Shown here one piece after another: positions 1 to 9,800 of a DNA stretch of 54,522 bases. Under the pieces are notes generated by a model. The model had not been told where the DNA came from and searched no databases. It saw nothing but the letters and a program-made list of their open reading frames with translations. Source of the DNA: Bacteroidetes bacterium UBA4416 (GTDB lineage Bacteria > Bacteroidota > Bacteroidia > B-17B0 > Aurantibacillaceae); assembly GCA_002390745.1 (NCBI GenBank), contig DGQK01000010.1, positions 1 through 54,522 on the forward strand, in the 5' to 3' direction. Both the position numbers and the translations under genes were made by a program. Position 1 is the first letter of the stretch; each line of letters starts with the position of its first letter.

Positions 1-286
1 AGACAGTTCGGTCCCTATCTGTTGTGGGCGTTAGAAAATTGAGGGGTGCTGACTCTAGTACGAGAGGACCGAGTCGGACACACCGCTAGTGTACCAGTTG
101 TTTCGCCAGAGGCATCGCTGGGTAGCTATGTGTGGATGAGATAAGCGCTGAAAGCATCTAAGTGCGAAACTCGCCTCAAGATTAGTTTTCTTTATAAGGA
201 TCGTCAAAGACTATGACGTTGATAGGTTACAGATGTAAAGGCAGTAATGTCAAAGTCGAGTAATACTAATTATCCGTAAGCTTTCT
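1..286 (+). rRNA. 23S ribosomal RNA, 3' end (partial)
   Basis: The window opens inside the last domain of 23S rRNA. The sarcin-ricin loop segment is readable at about 54-75 (AGTACGAGAGGACCG), and the conserved 3' end follows (TAATACTAATTATCC near 260-275). The 5' part of the gene lies outside the window. The 3' end is placed near 286 by analogy with other 23S genes and is uncertain by about 10 nt. The strand and the 5S gene that follows show the usual 16S-23S-5S operon order. Confidence 0.95.
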
Positions 287-373
287 GTTATGCGCATCCA
301 AATTTTCTTCTTATATGCATTGATACTCGTGTCTTTTTTCAAATATGTTATCACATTGCTTGTTTCAAGTTTC

Positions 374-400
374 TTGTTACTGGTTAACAAACCAGAAACC
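374..400 (+). other. Hairpin in the 23S-5S spacer
   Basis: A perfect 6-bp stem (CTGGTT/AACCAG, 380-395, loop AACA) is flanked by further partly complementary bases (GTTTC/GAAAC). It lies in the 140-nt spacer between 23S and 5S. It could help process the precursor rRNA; that role is inferred only from position. Confidence 0.35.
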
Positions 401-425
401 TTAAACCGGAAATAACAAACGTTTT

Positions 426-535
<110 letters not shown>

Positions 536-546
536 TTTTCACAATT

Positions 547-576
547 AACCCTCAACTCGAAAAGTTGAGGGTTTTG
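547..576 (+). terminator. Rho-independent terminator of the rRNA operon
   Basis: An 11-bp perfect stem (AACCCTCAACT at 547-557 with AGTTGAGGGTT at 563-573, loop CGAAA) runs into a T-rich tail. It sits 11 nt after the 5S gene and closes the rRNA operon. Confidence 0.9.
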
Positions 577-699
577 TGCTTTTAGACAGCTGCGATCCCA
601 TTATACTCCATGACCGTGAGCCGGACGATCAGTAGGCAATGCCTCGCACGTCCGTTAAAATCATTTTCCATGATTGCAGCGACTTACTGAAAGAATTGT

Positions 700-707
700 T
701 ATTTTTG
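700..707 (+). promoter_or_regulatory. Bacteroidota -7 box before the SpoIIE/TPR gene
   Basis: TATTTTTG fits TAnnTTTG and ends 7 nt before the ATG at 715, so the predicted transcript would have almost no leader. A clear -33 TTTG at the usual spacing is missing, so the site is tentative. Confidence 0.4.
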
Positions 708-714
708 GATCAAT

Positions 715-2805
715 ATGTCCCCCTCTTTGAAACACCTTTTCTTAGTGCTGTTTTGTTTTCCCTTAGCGCCATTGTATGCACAAAGCGCTCTTGCCGACAA
801 GATCCTCAGACAAGCCGATACAGCCCGCGAGCGCTATATCCAAACCGAACTGCCTGACTTGTTCATGAAGGATACTTCTCTTGCTTTCATCGAGGTAAAT
901 GAAGCAGGACCCAAACTTCCGGAACGCCTGGCAGCAACTCTCTTCTTTAAAGCTGCCACGGAAGCCAACAAGCACAAAGCCTATTCACGGGCATTATACC
1001 TGTATCGGAAAGCCTGTTACTATTATCGCAGGCTTGCTGTGCCTGATAAAGTCATAGAAACAGTGATCGGGATTTCCAAAACCTTTATCCTCAGGGATGA
1101 GCTCGACAGTGCAACGCACTGCGTATTCTCGGAGCTCAAAAAAGTACCGGGAAATGCTCTGTACGAAGCAGCCTTGTTCAACAGGGCCGGCGTGATTTTC
1201 AAGGAAATGAAAGACAACCGGAAAGCAATGGACTACTTGTTGAAGGCCGATGCAAAATTTCAACAGACCGACAGCCTTTACGGGCAATTTTTGATCTGCA
1301 AAATCGATAATGATAAAAATCTCGGCGTACTCTACAGAAACCGTAAAAGCTATGATACAGCCCTGTTCTACCTCAATCGTTCCCTGGCAGAAGCAGAACG
1401 GATCCACAACGATCGCTGGATCGGGATAGACCTCAACAGCATCGGTATCCTTTATAAGGAAACCGGAAATTATCCGAAGGCCATCGAATGCCTGGAACGA
1501 TCTGTGAAGCTGAAAGCAGATGCCGATAATAAAACAGGAGTAGCCACGTCTTACGGGAACCTGGGCAATCTCTACCAGTACATTCATAATTACAAAAAAG
1601 CGGAAACATACTATCGGCTTGCCTATGATTTGGCGAAGGAGGTGCGCGATATCAAGACAATCGGAGAAAGTTCCAAAAATCTCTATGAGCTTTATGATGA
1701 AACCGGGCAAACTCAAAAGGCTTATCCTTTCCTGAAAGAAGCCTTTCTGGCAAAAGACAGCATTTATAGCTCCAGTATAGCGGCCGAAAGCGCCAAGCTG
1801 GAAGCCATTTATGAGAACCAGAAAAAGTCGAAAGAGATTGAGCTGAGCAATTTTAAGAACCAGGAACTGAATAAAAACCTGGAACTCAAAAACAGGACTC
1901 AAAACATCCTTATTGCAGGGGCCTTGCTGTTGCTGCTTTTCCTGGCAGGAGCCTTGTGGAGTTACGCCGGAAAACGAAAAGCGAATACGGCGCTTAACCG
2001 TAAAAATTCCGAGATCAGCGAGCAAAAAATCCTGGTAGAGCATCAGAATAAAGAGATCCTCGATAGCATCAATTATGCACAAAAAATTCAGAGCGCCATC
2101 CTGCCTACGGAATTGGAATTTAAAGAACGTTTTAAAGATGCCTTTGTGCTGTTCAAACCGAAGCATATTGTAAGCGGCGACTTCTATTGGATCAGTGAAA
2201 AAGAAGATACTGTTTTTTATGCGACGGCAGATTGTACGGGACATGGCGTTCCGGGCGGCTTTATGAGCATGCTGGCATCCTCGCTACTCAACGAGATTGT
2301 GAATGAGAATGAGGTACACGAGCCTGCAGAAGTGCTTAACCTCCTGCGGCAGCGCATCATTCAGTCGCTGAAGCAAAAGGGCGAAGTAGGCGAAAATAAA
2401 GATGGAATGGATATGACCTTTTGCCGCATTCACAAACCGACAAACACACTCACCATGGCAGGTGCCAATAACCCGGTATGGATTATCCGTGAGGGACAGG
2501 TAGAGATCATAAAAGCCGATAAATTCCCGGTAGGAATCAGTACCGGCAGCCTGCGGCCTTTTACACAGAAAGAAGTCGCGTTGAGGCCCGGAGATATGGT
2601 GTATACCTTTACAGATGGCTATCCTGATCAGTTTGGAGGAGAAAAAGGAAAGAAATTCATGTATAAGCAATTCCAGGAGCTTCTAACGGAAGCCCATGGG
2701 CTTGCGGCGGCCGGGCAGCTCCGGCTCCTGAGCGATACACTTGCGGAATGGAAAGGAAGCCTGGAGCAGGTCGACGATATCTGCGTGATAGGTGTCCGGA
2801 TTTAA
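715..2805 (+). CDS. TPR-repeat sensor with SpoIIE-type PP2C phosphatase domain
   Basis: This 696-residue protein resembles the Bacteroidota sensors that join a tetratricopeptide region to a SpoIIE/RsbU-like serine phosphatase. A signal peptide covers residues 1-22 (ends LYAQ). TPR-like helices run about 60-345 (GNLGNLYQYIHNYKKAETYY is one), followed by a charged coiled coil, one membrane segment at about 397-415, a second coiled coil, and the phosphatase from about 455 to the end. Phosphatase motifs visible are VSGDFYW, ADCTGHGVPGGFMS and the terminal DDICVIGVRI, with the metal-binding Asp residues present. The known family role is dephosphorylation of an anti-anti-sigma factor or similar partner; no partner is identifiable here. 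The first ATG is used because it directly gives the signal peptide. The ECF sigma operon starts 107 nt downstream and may or may not be linked. Confidence 0.85.
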   Translation: MSPSLKHLFLVLFCFPLAPLYAQSALADKILRQADTARERYIQTELPDLFMKDTSLAFIEVNEAGPKLPERLAATLFFKAATEANKHKAYSRALYLYRKACYYYRRLAVPDKVIETVIGISKTFILRDELDSATHCVFSELKKVPGNALYEAALFNRAGVIFKEMKDNRKAMDYLLKADAKFQQTDSLYGQFLICKIDNDKNLGVLYRNRKSYDTALFYLNRSLAEAERIHNDRWIGIDLNSIGILYKETGNYPKAIECLERSVKLKADADNKTGVATSYGNLGNLYQYIHNYKKAETYYRLAYDLAKEVRDIKTIGESSKNLYELYDETGQTQKAYPFLKEAFLAKDSIYSSSIAAESAKLEAIYENQKKSKEIELSNFKNQELNKNLELKNRTQNILIAGALLLLLFLAGALWSYAGKRKANTALNRKNSEISEQKILVEHQNKEILDSINYAQKIQSAILPTELEFKERFKDAFVLFKPKHIVSGDFYWISEKEDTVFYATADCTGHGVPGGFMSMLASSLLNEIVNENEVHEPAEVLNLLRQRIIQSLKQKGEVGENKDGMDMTFCRIHKPTNTLTMAGANNPVWIIREGQVEIIKADKFPVGISTGSLRPFTQKEVALRPGDMVYTFTDGYPDQFGGEKGKKFMYKQFQELLTEAHGLAAAGQLRLLSDTLAEWKGSLEQVDDICVIGVRI

Positions 2806-2900
2806 GGTGAATTCCAGGGCGACTGGAAAACATGCCGGAAAATACGTTGGAGATTAAACCTTTTTAAACCAATGTTGTCCAATACCTAAGCTTAATTAGG

Positions 2901-2908
2901 TAAATTTG
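2901..2908 (+). promoter_or_regulatory. -7 box of the ECF sigma operon
   Basis: TAAATTTG matches TAnnTTTG exactly and ends 4 nt before the ATG at 2913. A weak GTTG lies 23 nt upstream (2874-2877) as a possible -33. Transcription from this box would start on or next to the start codon, giving a leaderless message. Confidence 0.55.
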
Positions 2909-2912
2909 TTAT

Positions 2913-3461
2913 ATGCAGCACTATTCTGATCAGGAAATACTGGCTTTCTATCGCGATGAATCCTCACAGAATATGGCGTTGCACTACCTTATTCAGAAAT
3001 ACCAGCAAAAACTATACTGGCATATCCGTAAGATCGTTATCAGCCACGACGATACCGATGACGTGCTGCAAAATACCTTTATCAAAGTGTGGAAGGGCCT
3101 GGCAGGCTTCAAAGAAGAATCCCAGCTCTTTACCTGGCTTTACCGGATTGCTACCAACGAATCGCTCACTTTCCTGAAGCAAAAGGCGAGAGCCAATACA
3201 ACGTCTATCAACCCGATCGAATACCAACTGTCGAAGTCACTGGAAAGCGATACCTACTTTACAGGCGACGAGATCCAGCTGAAGCTGCAGAAAGCGATCC
3301 TGACACTGCCCGAGAAACAACGCATTGTATTCAATATGCGCTACTATGACGAAATGCCCTATGAGCAAATGTCGGAAGTGCTGGAAACCTCTGTAGGCGC
3401 CCTGAAAGCCTCCTATCATATTGCCGCCAAAAAGGTCGAAGAATTTTTAATATCACGTTAA
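2913..3461 (+). CDS. ECF-type RNA polymerase sigma factor
   Basis: The 182-residue protein has sigma-70 region 2 at about 20-90 (DTDDVLQNTFIKVWKGL, then FTWLYRIATNESLTFLK) and region 4 at about 125-180 (LPEKQRIVFNMRYYDEMPYE, then a helix-turn-helix with SVGALKASYHIAAKKVEEFL). Size and layout are standard for extracytoplasmic-function sigma factors. It heads an operon with a transmembrane protein, a sigma-sensor-like periplasmic protein and a beta-barrel, the usual sigma/anti-sigma/envelope layout in this phylum. Region 4 ends right at the C terminus, with no extra regulatory tail. Confidence 0.93.
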   Translation: MQHYSDQEILAFYRDESSQNMALHYLIQKYQQKLYWHIRKIVISHDDTDDVLQNTFIKVWKGLAGFKEESQLFTWLYRIATNESLTFLKQKARANTTSINPIEYQLSKSLESDTYFTGDEIQLKLQKAILTLPEKQRIVFNMRYYDEMPYEQMSEVLETSVGALKASYHIAAKKVEEFLISR

Positions 3462-3492
3462 ACTTTAAAACTCAGCAAGCATCCAACAACCG

Positions 3493-4317
3493 ATGAAACC
3501 CCACGACGATAACTTACCTGAAGATCCGGATTTCTCCTTCAACAAAGGAGAAAAGCGCCCGTTCGGTTTGCCGTCGGATTATTTCTCATCGTTTGAGGAA
3601 AAGCTAAGGAATAAAATAGAAGCAGAAGACGAGTTGAAAGAATTTTCTCTGCTGTCTTCTATCCGGAAAGAGCAGGTATTTAGCATTCCGGAACAGTATT
3701 TCAGTGAGGCAGAAAATAAGCTGGAATATAACAACGAACTGGCGGCTTATCCGGCCCTGAAAGCTCTTACCAGGCCAGCAGTGGCAGCACTGGAAGAGGA
3801 TTATCAAAAGCAGCTCCGGGAGTCACTGAACTATAAAATAGAGTTGGCGGATGAGCTGAAAGCCTATCCAACGTTATACAGCCAGGATAAGGTCAATGCC
3901 TTCGCTGTGGCTGATGCATATTTCGACTCGTTTGCCGGGCGTGTGAAAGAGCGGATCTATTCGGCGAATACCGCGCGGAACTCTGTTTGGGAAAGCCTGT
4001 GGCACCTTGTATTTGGAGGAAGAACGGCCTGGGCATTCGGTCTGGCGCTCATCATCGGGCTTGCGTTCTACTTCAACCAAAAAACAGAGTTCCTGGCAGA
4101 AACCGGCGATTGCAAAACACTGGCCTGCCTCGAGAGAAATGAGATACTGAATAACAAAGCGATCAATAATTTCGATGAGGAGCAACTGATGGATTTGGTC
4201 GATGTGAACTCACTTGGAAAGCAGCTAAACCTGGATATTGCTAGGACAGACTCTCTGAAAGCCAGCGAAGTGATGTTACAGGATACAAGTACGGATGAAT
4301 TACTGGATGCTTTATAA
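3493..4317 (+). CDS. Putative anti-sigma-like membrane protein with four internal repeats
   Basis: I do not recognise a named family. The 274-residue protein has a long N-terminal cytoplasm-type region, one membrane segment at about 175-192 (WAFGLALIIGLAFYF) and a short acidic outer tail rich in Asp. The N-terminal region is built from about four degenerate units of 35-45 residues starting near 24, 60, 98 and 134. Each has a Phe/Ala-x-x-Pro/Ala-x-x-Tyr-Phe core followed by Glu/Leu-rich helix (FGLPSDYF, FSIPEQYF, LEEDYQKQ, FAVADAYF). It sits 31 nt after an ECF sigma gene and directly abuts the sigma-sensor gene, so an anti-sigma role is the simplest reading, but there is no recognisable zinc-binding anti-sigma motif. 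Function is inferred from position only. Confidence 0.7.
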   Translation: MKPHDDNLPEDPDFSFNKGEKRPFGLPSDYFSSFEEKLRNKIEAEDELKEFSLLSSIRKEQVFSIPEQYFSEAENKLEYNNELAAYPALKALTRPAVAALEEDYQKQLRESLNYKIELADELKAYPTLYSQDKVNAFAVADAYFDSFAGRVKERIYSANTARNSVWESLWHLVFGGRTAWAFGLALIIGLAFYFNQKTEFLAETGDCKTLACLERNEILNNKAINNFDEEQLMDLVDVNSLGKQLNLDIARTDSLKASEVMLQDTSTDELLDAL

Positions 4318-4764
4318 ATGAAAAGGAGCTTTACATATCTGCTGATTGCGCTATGCTGCCTGACGGTTTTCTCCGCCTTGGCTCAGCCTGTAAGCAAACG
4401 CGACAAGATCGATGCCCTGCGTGTGACTTTTATTAACGAGAAAGTAAATTTTACCGCAGCGGAGAGCCAGGCATTCTGGCCGCTCTATAATGAGTATAAC
4501 GACAAGATCGAGCAGGCACGCAAGTCTTTCCGGCAGCAATGTGTGAAGAATATTGATTTTACAACACTCTCCGATAAGGATGCGGAAACCTACCTGAACG
4601 GAGAGCTCAGCCTTAAGCAAAAGGAATATGAGCTTTACAAAGATTATTTTGAGAAGTTTAAGAAAGTGCTCCCAATCAAAAAAGTAGCTCTGCTGCGGAG
4701 AGCGGAAGAAGAGTTCAGAAAAGAGCTGATCAGGAACATCAAAGCAAATGCTACGGAACAATGA
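4318..4764 (+). CDS. Periplasmic 'sensor of ECF-type sigma factor' family protein
   Basis: A 148-residue secreted protein with a signal peptide (1-22, ends SALAQ) and an all-helical charged body. The motif FTAAESQAFWPLYNEYNDKI and the later VLPIKKVALLRRAEEEFR are typical of the small Bacteroidota proteins annotated as sensors of ECF sigma factors, distantly Spy/CpxP-like. Its ATG follows the stop codon of the upstream gene with no gap, and its own 3' end overlaps the next gene by 4 nt (ATGA), so translation is probably coupled. It likely senses envelope or folding state for the sigma factor of this operon; the ligand is unknown. Confidence 0.8.
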   Translation: MKRSFTYLLIALCCLTVFSALAQPVSKRDKIDALRVTFINEKVNFTAAESQAFWPLYNEYNDKIEQARKSFRQQCVKNIDFTTLSDKDAETYLNGELSLKQKEYELYKDYFEKFKKVLPIKKVALLRRAEEEFRKELIRNIKANATEQ

Positions 4765-5924
4765 GCCGCGCGCTTTTGATAGGATGTTTGCTCTGTAGTT
4801 TTGTATGCGTCCATACAAAGCTGTTAGCTTTTGGCAGGGATAGCCTCAAAACGGTAAAACCTGCCAGGCACTATTTCAAAACTACTATCTACACGGATTT
4901 TTATGGAACGGGAAACCGCGACCTCTCCCGGAAAACTTTTGTATCGGATAAGCTGAAAACCTACCGGTCCAATCAATTCACCCTGGGCTTCAATGCACCG
5001 GTGTTTACCCAGGACTTTTACCGGAAGGATAGCACGCGTATTTCCAATCTTCATGTTTTGCTTACGGGAAGCTATGTTGCGCTTGCGCCTGAATTCGAAG
5101 GGATCAAGACAACACACCGCTTAAGTAAAACCTCGGTCGGCCTCAGAGCGATCTACAACACAGGCCGTAAAAGTATTTTTTACGTCGAGCTCACGCCCTT
5201 CAGCACCCAGGACAATGGCTACCACTACACACAGAAATACCGTTTTGCCACAACAGTGTTATATAACTGCACCGTCAATCCCTACTTCAGCTTTCGCTTG
5301 GGCTTTACCCGCTCCTTTATGTTCGGGAACCGCAACCGTCTGCCCTATATCGGCATCAGGGTAGGAAGAATGGACGGCGTAAATTTCAGTGTACAGTTCC
5401 CACGAAGTATCACCTTCAATGTGCCTATTGGCAGGTATGTGAAAACCAGTTTGTATACAAAGCCTTTGGGCGGGCTGTATTCCTTTGCCAATGTCGACTC
5501 ATTGTACTACCTCAACAACGACCGGAGCATCAATTTTGGCCGCTATGAATTTATCGGAGGGGCGAGGGTGGATGTGTTTCCGATGAACCTCTTTAATTTC
5601 TATGTCAGCGCCGGCATTACCACGCAGAATTATATCGGCTTTTACTCCGAAACCTTCAACCGCCGGAATAAAGGCAGCCTGGCACCTTTCTACAAGGAAA
5701 AGATCGATAACAGCGTTTACGTCAATTTCGGGCTGGTCTTTAAATTCGGCAGGGTGAAATCCATTTATAACAATTACAACCTGTATGATGCGCAGGACCT
5801 CAACAATAAGGATGCGGACAATATCAGCAACGGCAATTCGCAAATTCCGGCACGGTATAAAAAAGTGAAGAACATCAAGCCATCCGACGTTCAGGATTTG
5901 ATCGATACGCAGGATTTCTATTAA
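4761..5924 (+). CDS. Outer-membrane beta-barrel protein, DUF6268-like
   Basis: The 387-residue product has an N-terminal hydrophobic signal (about 1-24) and then alternating aromatic/polar strands typical of an outer-membrane barrel (for example FYVELTPFSTQ, FSFRLGFTRSF, VYVNFGLVFKFG). The layout recalls DUF6268 barrels, but I cannot confirm that assignment by eye. After the last barrel strand there is a hydrophilic, Asn/Asp-rich tail of about 55 residues, unusual for a barrel that ends on an aromatic residue; the protein does end in Phe-Tyr. It is the last gene of the ECF sigma operon, overlapping the sensor gene by 4 nt, and may be a target or the envelope component monitored by it. Confidence 0.7.
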   Translation: MSRALLIGCLLCSFVCVHTKLLAFGRDSLKTVKPARHYFKTTIYTDFYGTGNRDLSRKTFVSDKLKTYRSNQFTLGFNAPVFTQDFYRKDSTRISNLHVLLTGSYVALAPEFEGIKTTHRLSKTSVGLRAIYNTGRKSIFYVELTPFSTQDNGYHYTQKYRFATTVLYNCTVNPYFSFRLGFTRSFMFGNRNRLPYIGIRVGRMDGVNFSVQFPRSITFNVPIGRYVKTSLYTKPLGGLYSFANVDSLYYLNNDRSINFGRYEFIGGARVDVFPMNLFNFYVSAGITTQNYIGFYSETFNRRNKGSLAPFYKEKIDNSVYVNFGLVFKFGRVKSIYNNYNLYDAQDLNNKDADNISNGNSQIPARYKKVKNIKPSDVQDLIDTQDFY

Positions 5925-6011
5925 TGAAACGTGATCTTGTGAAGGGCGGTAACCGCAGCAAACATTGTCATCCGAATTAATCCCGCCGCGTGGGGGCTTC
6001 TAATCAGGATA

Positions 6012-6047
6012 ATGTTATTGCATTGCAGCGAAGCAATCTCCATAACA
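6012..6047. repeat. REP-like imperfect palindrome
   Basis: GTTAT-TGCATTGC-AGCGAA-GCAATCTCC-ATAAC forms an interrupted stem. The core (TTGC AGCGAA GCAATCTC) resembles the short REP-type palindromes found between genes in many bacteria. It lies in the 216-nt gap between two converging gene groups. A one-off structure cannot be separated from a repeat family without searching the genome. Confidence 0.35.
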
Positions 6048-6140
6048 CGTGTGAAAAACATTTTATGAAATCCGCTCTCTCATCAGCTTATAAACCGTGA
6101 GATTGTGGTTTCATTCCGTTAGGTCCGCTGAGTATTAAAA

Positions 6141-6893
6141 TTATCCCTCAAACGTTTTCAGCTCAAGGTGTTGCCCGTCGAATTCGGCGTAAGTGCAGTA
6201 GTTGATCCATTCACCCAGATTGACGTAGCGTGAGTTCTCGCCCACGTTCAGGTCAAGCGGCAGGTGCCTGTGGCCGAATATAAAATAATCCACGTGGCGT
6301 TTTTTGATTTCTTCCTTACAGAAGCTGAACAGCCATTCGTTCTCCTCGCCGAGGAAATGCTTATCGGAATCGCCGGTGGTAATGCGGCTTCGGCGGCTGG
6401 AACGGCGCGCGATCCAGAAGCCCAGGTTAGGGTGAAGCCTGTCGAAGCACCAGATCAGGAAAGGGTTCGTGAAGCACTTTTTCAGGAACTTGTACCACTT
6501 GTCGCCGGGGCCGAGGCCATCGCCGTGACCGATAAAAAACACTTTATGGTTGTAGATCTTTTCAATGGGCTTGTGGTGTACCTGCACATTCAGCTCCTGG
6601 CCAAAGTAGTCGCGCATCCACAAATCGTGGTTGCCTGTAAAGAAATGAACAGGAATGCCGCTGTCGGTAATTTCCGCGATCTTGCCCAGCAGGCGCGTTT
6701 GCCCTTTGGGGATGGTGTATTTGTATTCCCACCAGAAATCGAAAATATCGCCCACCAGGTAAATTTCCTCAGCCGTTGCTTTGATGGAGTCGAGCCAGCG
6801 TACTATTTTTTTCTCACGGGCAAGGCTAAGCTCATGTGTAGGAACGCCCAGGTGGAAATCAGAAGCGAAATATATTTTTTTGCCAGGCGTCAT
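6141..6893 (-). CDS. lpxH: UDP-2,3-diacylglucosamine diphosphatase (LpxH-type)
   Basis: This 250-residue calcineurin-like phosphoesterase has the full metallophosphatase set in order: DFHLG (residues 11-15), GDIFDFWWEY (about 48-57), TGNHDLW (about 95), GHGDGLGPGD (about 122) and a terminal GHRHLP (about 212). The FDFWWEYKY signature and length fit LpxH, which removes UMP from UDP-2,3-diacylglucosamine in lipid A synthesis at the inner membrane. No signal peptide is present. Its ATG overlaps the stop codon of the upstream M1 peptidase gene by 4 nt, so the two are probably translated together. Confidence 0.9.
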   Translation of the reverse strand: MTPGKKIYFASDFHLGVPTHELSLAREKKIVRWLDSIKATAEEIYLVGDIFDFWWEYKYTIPKGQTRLLGKIAEITDSGIPVHFFTGNHDLWMRDYFGQELNVQVHHKPIEKIYNHKVFFIGHGDGLGPGDKWYKFLKKCFTNPFLIWCFDRLHPNLGFWIARRSSRRSRITTGDSDKHFLGEENEWLFSFCKEEIKKRHVDYFIFGHRHLPLDLNVGENSRYVNLGEWINYCTYAEFDGQHLELKTFEG

Positions 6894-9800
6894 TGTAGAA
6901 AACCGGAAATAAACTGATGCGGTTTTATATTGTGCAAATTTAATGTAAATCGTATGGTATCAAAAAATTTATCCTTGCCGATGGCTTTCAGGTTGGTTTT
7001 GATGTCGCTGCTGTAAAGCACCGGAATATAGATCTCAAAAATATTCTTCCAAAGGCAGAGGTTGACCCCTGCATCATAGAGAACACGCTGGTTCAGCATG
7101 GCTTCGTTGAACTCGCTGGTACCAACATCCACAAACAGCCTCAGCGGAATTTTTTTCACGGTAGGCGATTTGAGGTTAAGGGCGAGCAGCCATTTGGAGG
7201 ACTGGCCAAGGTAGGTGAAGGTTTTGAAAGCACCATCGCCTTCCACGAATTGGGCAAAGGGCAGGCCGTTGAAGTCGTTACGGCCAATGTAATTGTAATC
7301 GTAAAGGTAATCCTGGGAACCGCTGTAGCCGCTCATCCGGAAACGGTAATCGTTGTAGAGATTATCAGCCTTGTAGGCAAAGGCGCCTGCAAACAGCCGG
7401 ATATCAAGGCTGTTGTTCTTGGCGAACGTGAGCGCATAGTTGATCTCACCGCTCAGCTTCACAAAGCGGTCGTTGTGCTGCGCACTGAGGATCGCATAAA
7501 AGGGATTGATGACGCGCTTGTTTTCAAGCGTGTAGTACAGGTTGTTGATAATCGTCGTGTTCAGGGCATTGGTGAGAACAACCGAAGCGGGCTTCACTTC
7601 TGTGCTGATGTTATCGGCCATTAGCACGTTGGTAGTATAACCGATATGCTGGTTGATCTTGCTGAGTGGATTTTTCTTTTGAAATTCTATATCCAGAGTA
7701 CCTGACACCTTGTAATAGTTAAGGTCCTGCGACCTGAAATGCGTGCCATAGGCATCATTGAGGTAGGAGGCATCATAGCGCTGATAGGCGAAGCTTTTGG
7801 CTTTGGAGCTCAGCGTCAGCTGCCGGATCCGGCCCGCGCGCGGCACAATATTCCAGGCGATTTCCGCAAAGCCCACCGGTGTCCTGGTGCCAAACGCATA
7901 CATCGGCGCAAGGGTAAATTCTACTTTTTTTTGCAGGAAGCTGTAATTGTAGAAAGCGCAGCCCAGCATGAATTTATTGTGCGTATTGTAACCGGCAATG
8001 GGTAGGTAGTTCAGCTGATTGTAGCGGGGATCATCGATACTGCCCACAAAGCTTAATTTCAGCGGCTCCGCTTTTTTAAATAACCCGTGTGTACGCATGG
8101 CGTTATTCTTACGGTTGATCTCGGGGATAAATCCTCCGTAATCAATCCTGAACTCATCGATCTCCGAAGGCGGGAACTCCACGACGCGCTTGGTTTTATT
8201 CGGAATGCTGTTATACCAGACGGTTCCCACAAGTTTGCCGTCTTTGAGGCCGGATACAGACACAGGAGCCGACACTTTCTTCACATTTTTGATCACGATC
8301 GCATGGCTGCGGTCTTCAAACTGTTTATGCTTTAAAATTTTATAGTCTATTTTCTTTTTGGTCACCAGCAGATCGGCCACAAACCAATTCAGGTCGGCAT
8401 TAAAATAGTACTGCAGGGTTTTTATCAGGTCTTCAGGATAAGGATGTTTGAACTTCCACTGCTCATTGTAAAATTTCATAGCCTCATCAAATTTTTCCCG
8501 GCCGACATAGTTCATCAGGTAATCGAAGGTAATGGCCGATTTGCTATAAACGATCGCTCCGTAGTTGTAATTGGTAAAATACTGGGCCGGCGTCATGATG
8601 GGCTGGTCGGTATTTTTCCGGGCGGCGAGCAGGTACGAAAATTCATACTGTGCTTTGTGCTTGAATTTATTCAGGCCGAAGAATTTAAAGGTGCTGTCTT
8701 TTCCAAGGATACTGGCCAGGGTTTTCTCCGGATATTTGTTGCGGATGTAGCGCATCTCGTAAAAAGAGTTGAGGCCTTCATCCATAAATGCAAATTCGCG
8801 CTCGTTGCTTCCCAGGATGCCATAATACCAGTTGTGTCCTACCTCATGCATAATGGTTGTTTCCAGAGTAAAGGCATCGTTGCTTTCACCGATGATGGTA
8901 ATGTTTGGGTATTCCATGCCGCCACCGGCACTGATAGTGCCGTCCACCGCCGTTACATGGTTGTACGGGTAATCGCCGTTGAGCTCAGAATAAAAAGCGG
9001 TCGCATCATGGATATATTCCAGGGCATTGCTCCATAGCCTGGGCTCGTTATTGGTGAAAAAAGCCCAGGAGTCTATCGTATTGCCTGAATAAGGAAGGTG
9101 AACCTGGCCTTTGAGCACGTGAAAACGCTTGTCGGCAAACCAGGCAAAGTCATGGACGCGGTATTGTTTAAAGCGGATAGTCTTAAATACCGTGCTGGAG
9201 GGGGGAAAGGAATTATCGCCGGAGTAATTTTTCTCTGCGATCATTTTTTCAGTTTCCTCAACCCTGGCCGCCAGCCATTCTTCCTCTTCGGGTTCGTCTA
9301 TCCGGTCGCCAGTAGCCGCCAGGAGATAGTTCTTTGGAAGAGTGATGCTTACATCAAATGAGCCGAATTCGCTGTAGAACTCGCCCTGGTTCAGATAAGG
9401 CATCTGGTGCCAGCCGTATTTATCGAATACCGCCGGCTTTGGATACCACTGTGTAATGGCATAAGCCTGCCCGATATGCCCCAGGCGGGATATAGCGGCG
9501 CTCGGAAGCTTCACATGAAAAGGAGTGGTAATGGTCACCGTATCCCAGGGCTTGAGCGGCTCGTCGAGGTACAGCTTACAAATATCAATGTGTTCCTTGT
9601 CGTATTCCCACCTGGCAGGTTTCCCTCCGATCATGAAGTTCAGGCTGTCGATGTAGCCCAGGTCTTCGGGCCCGGCAAAATACATCGTGGTTTCCCCAAG
9701 GCTCAACAGCTGTTTAGCGAGCGCTGTTTCGTTATTCTTATAAGCATTGGGCCAGAGATGGAAGTAAATGTAGGTAAGAGTCGTGTTTGAGTTGTTGATG

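Noticed and set aside
6264..6917. Long plus-strand frame opposite lpxH
   Set aside because: It is a mirror of the lpxH coding strand; the lpxH motifs are complete and in order on the minus strand.
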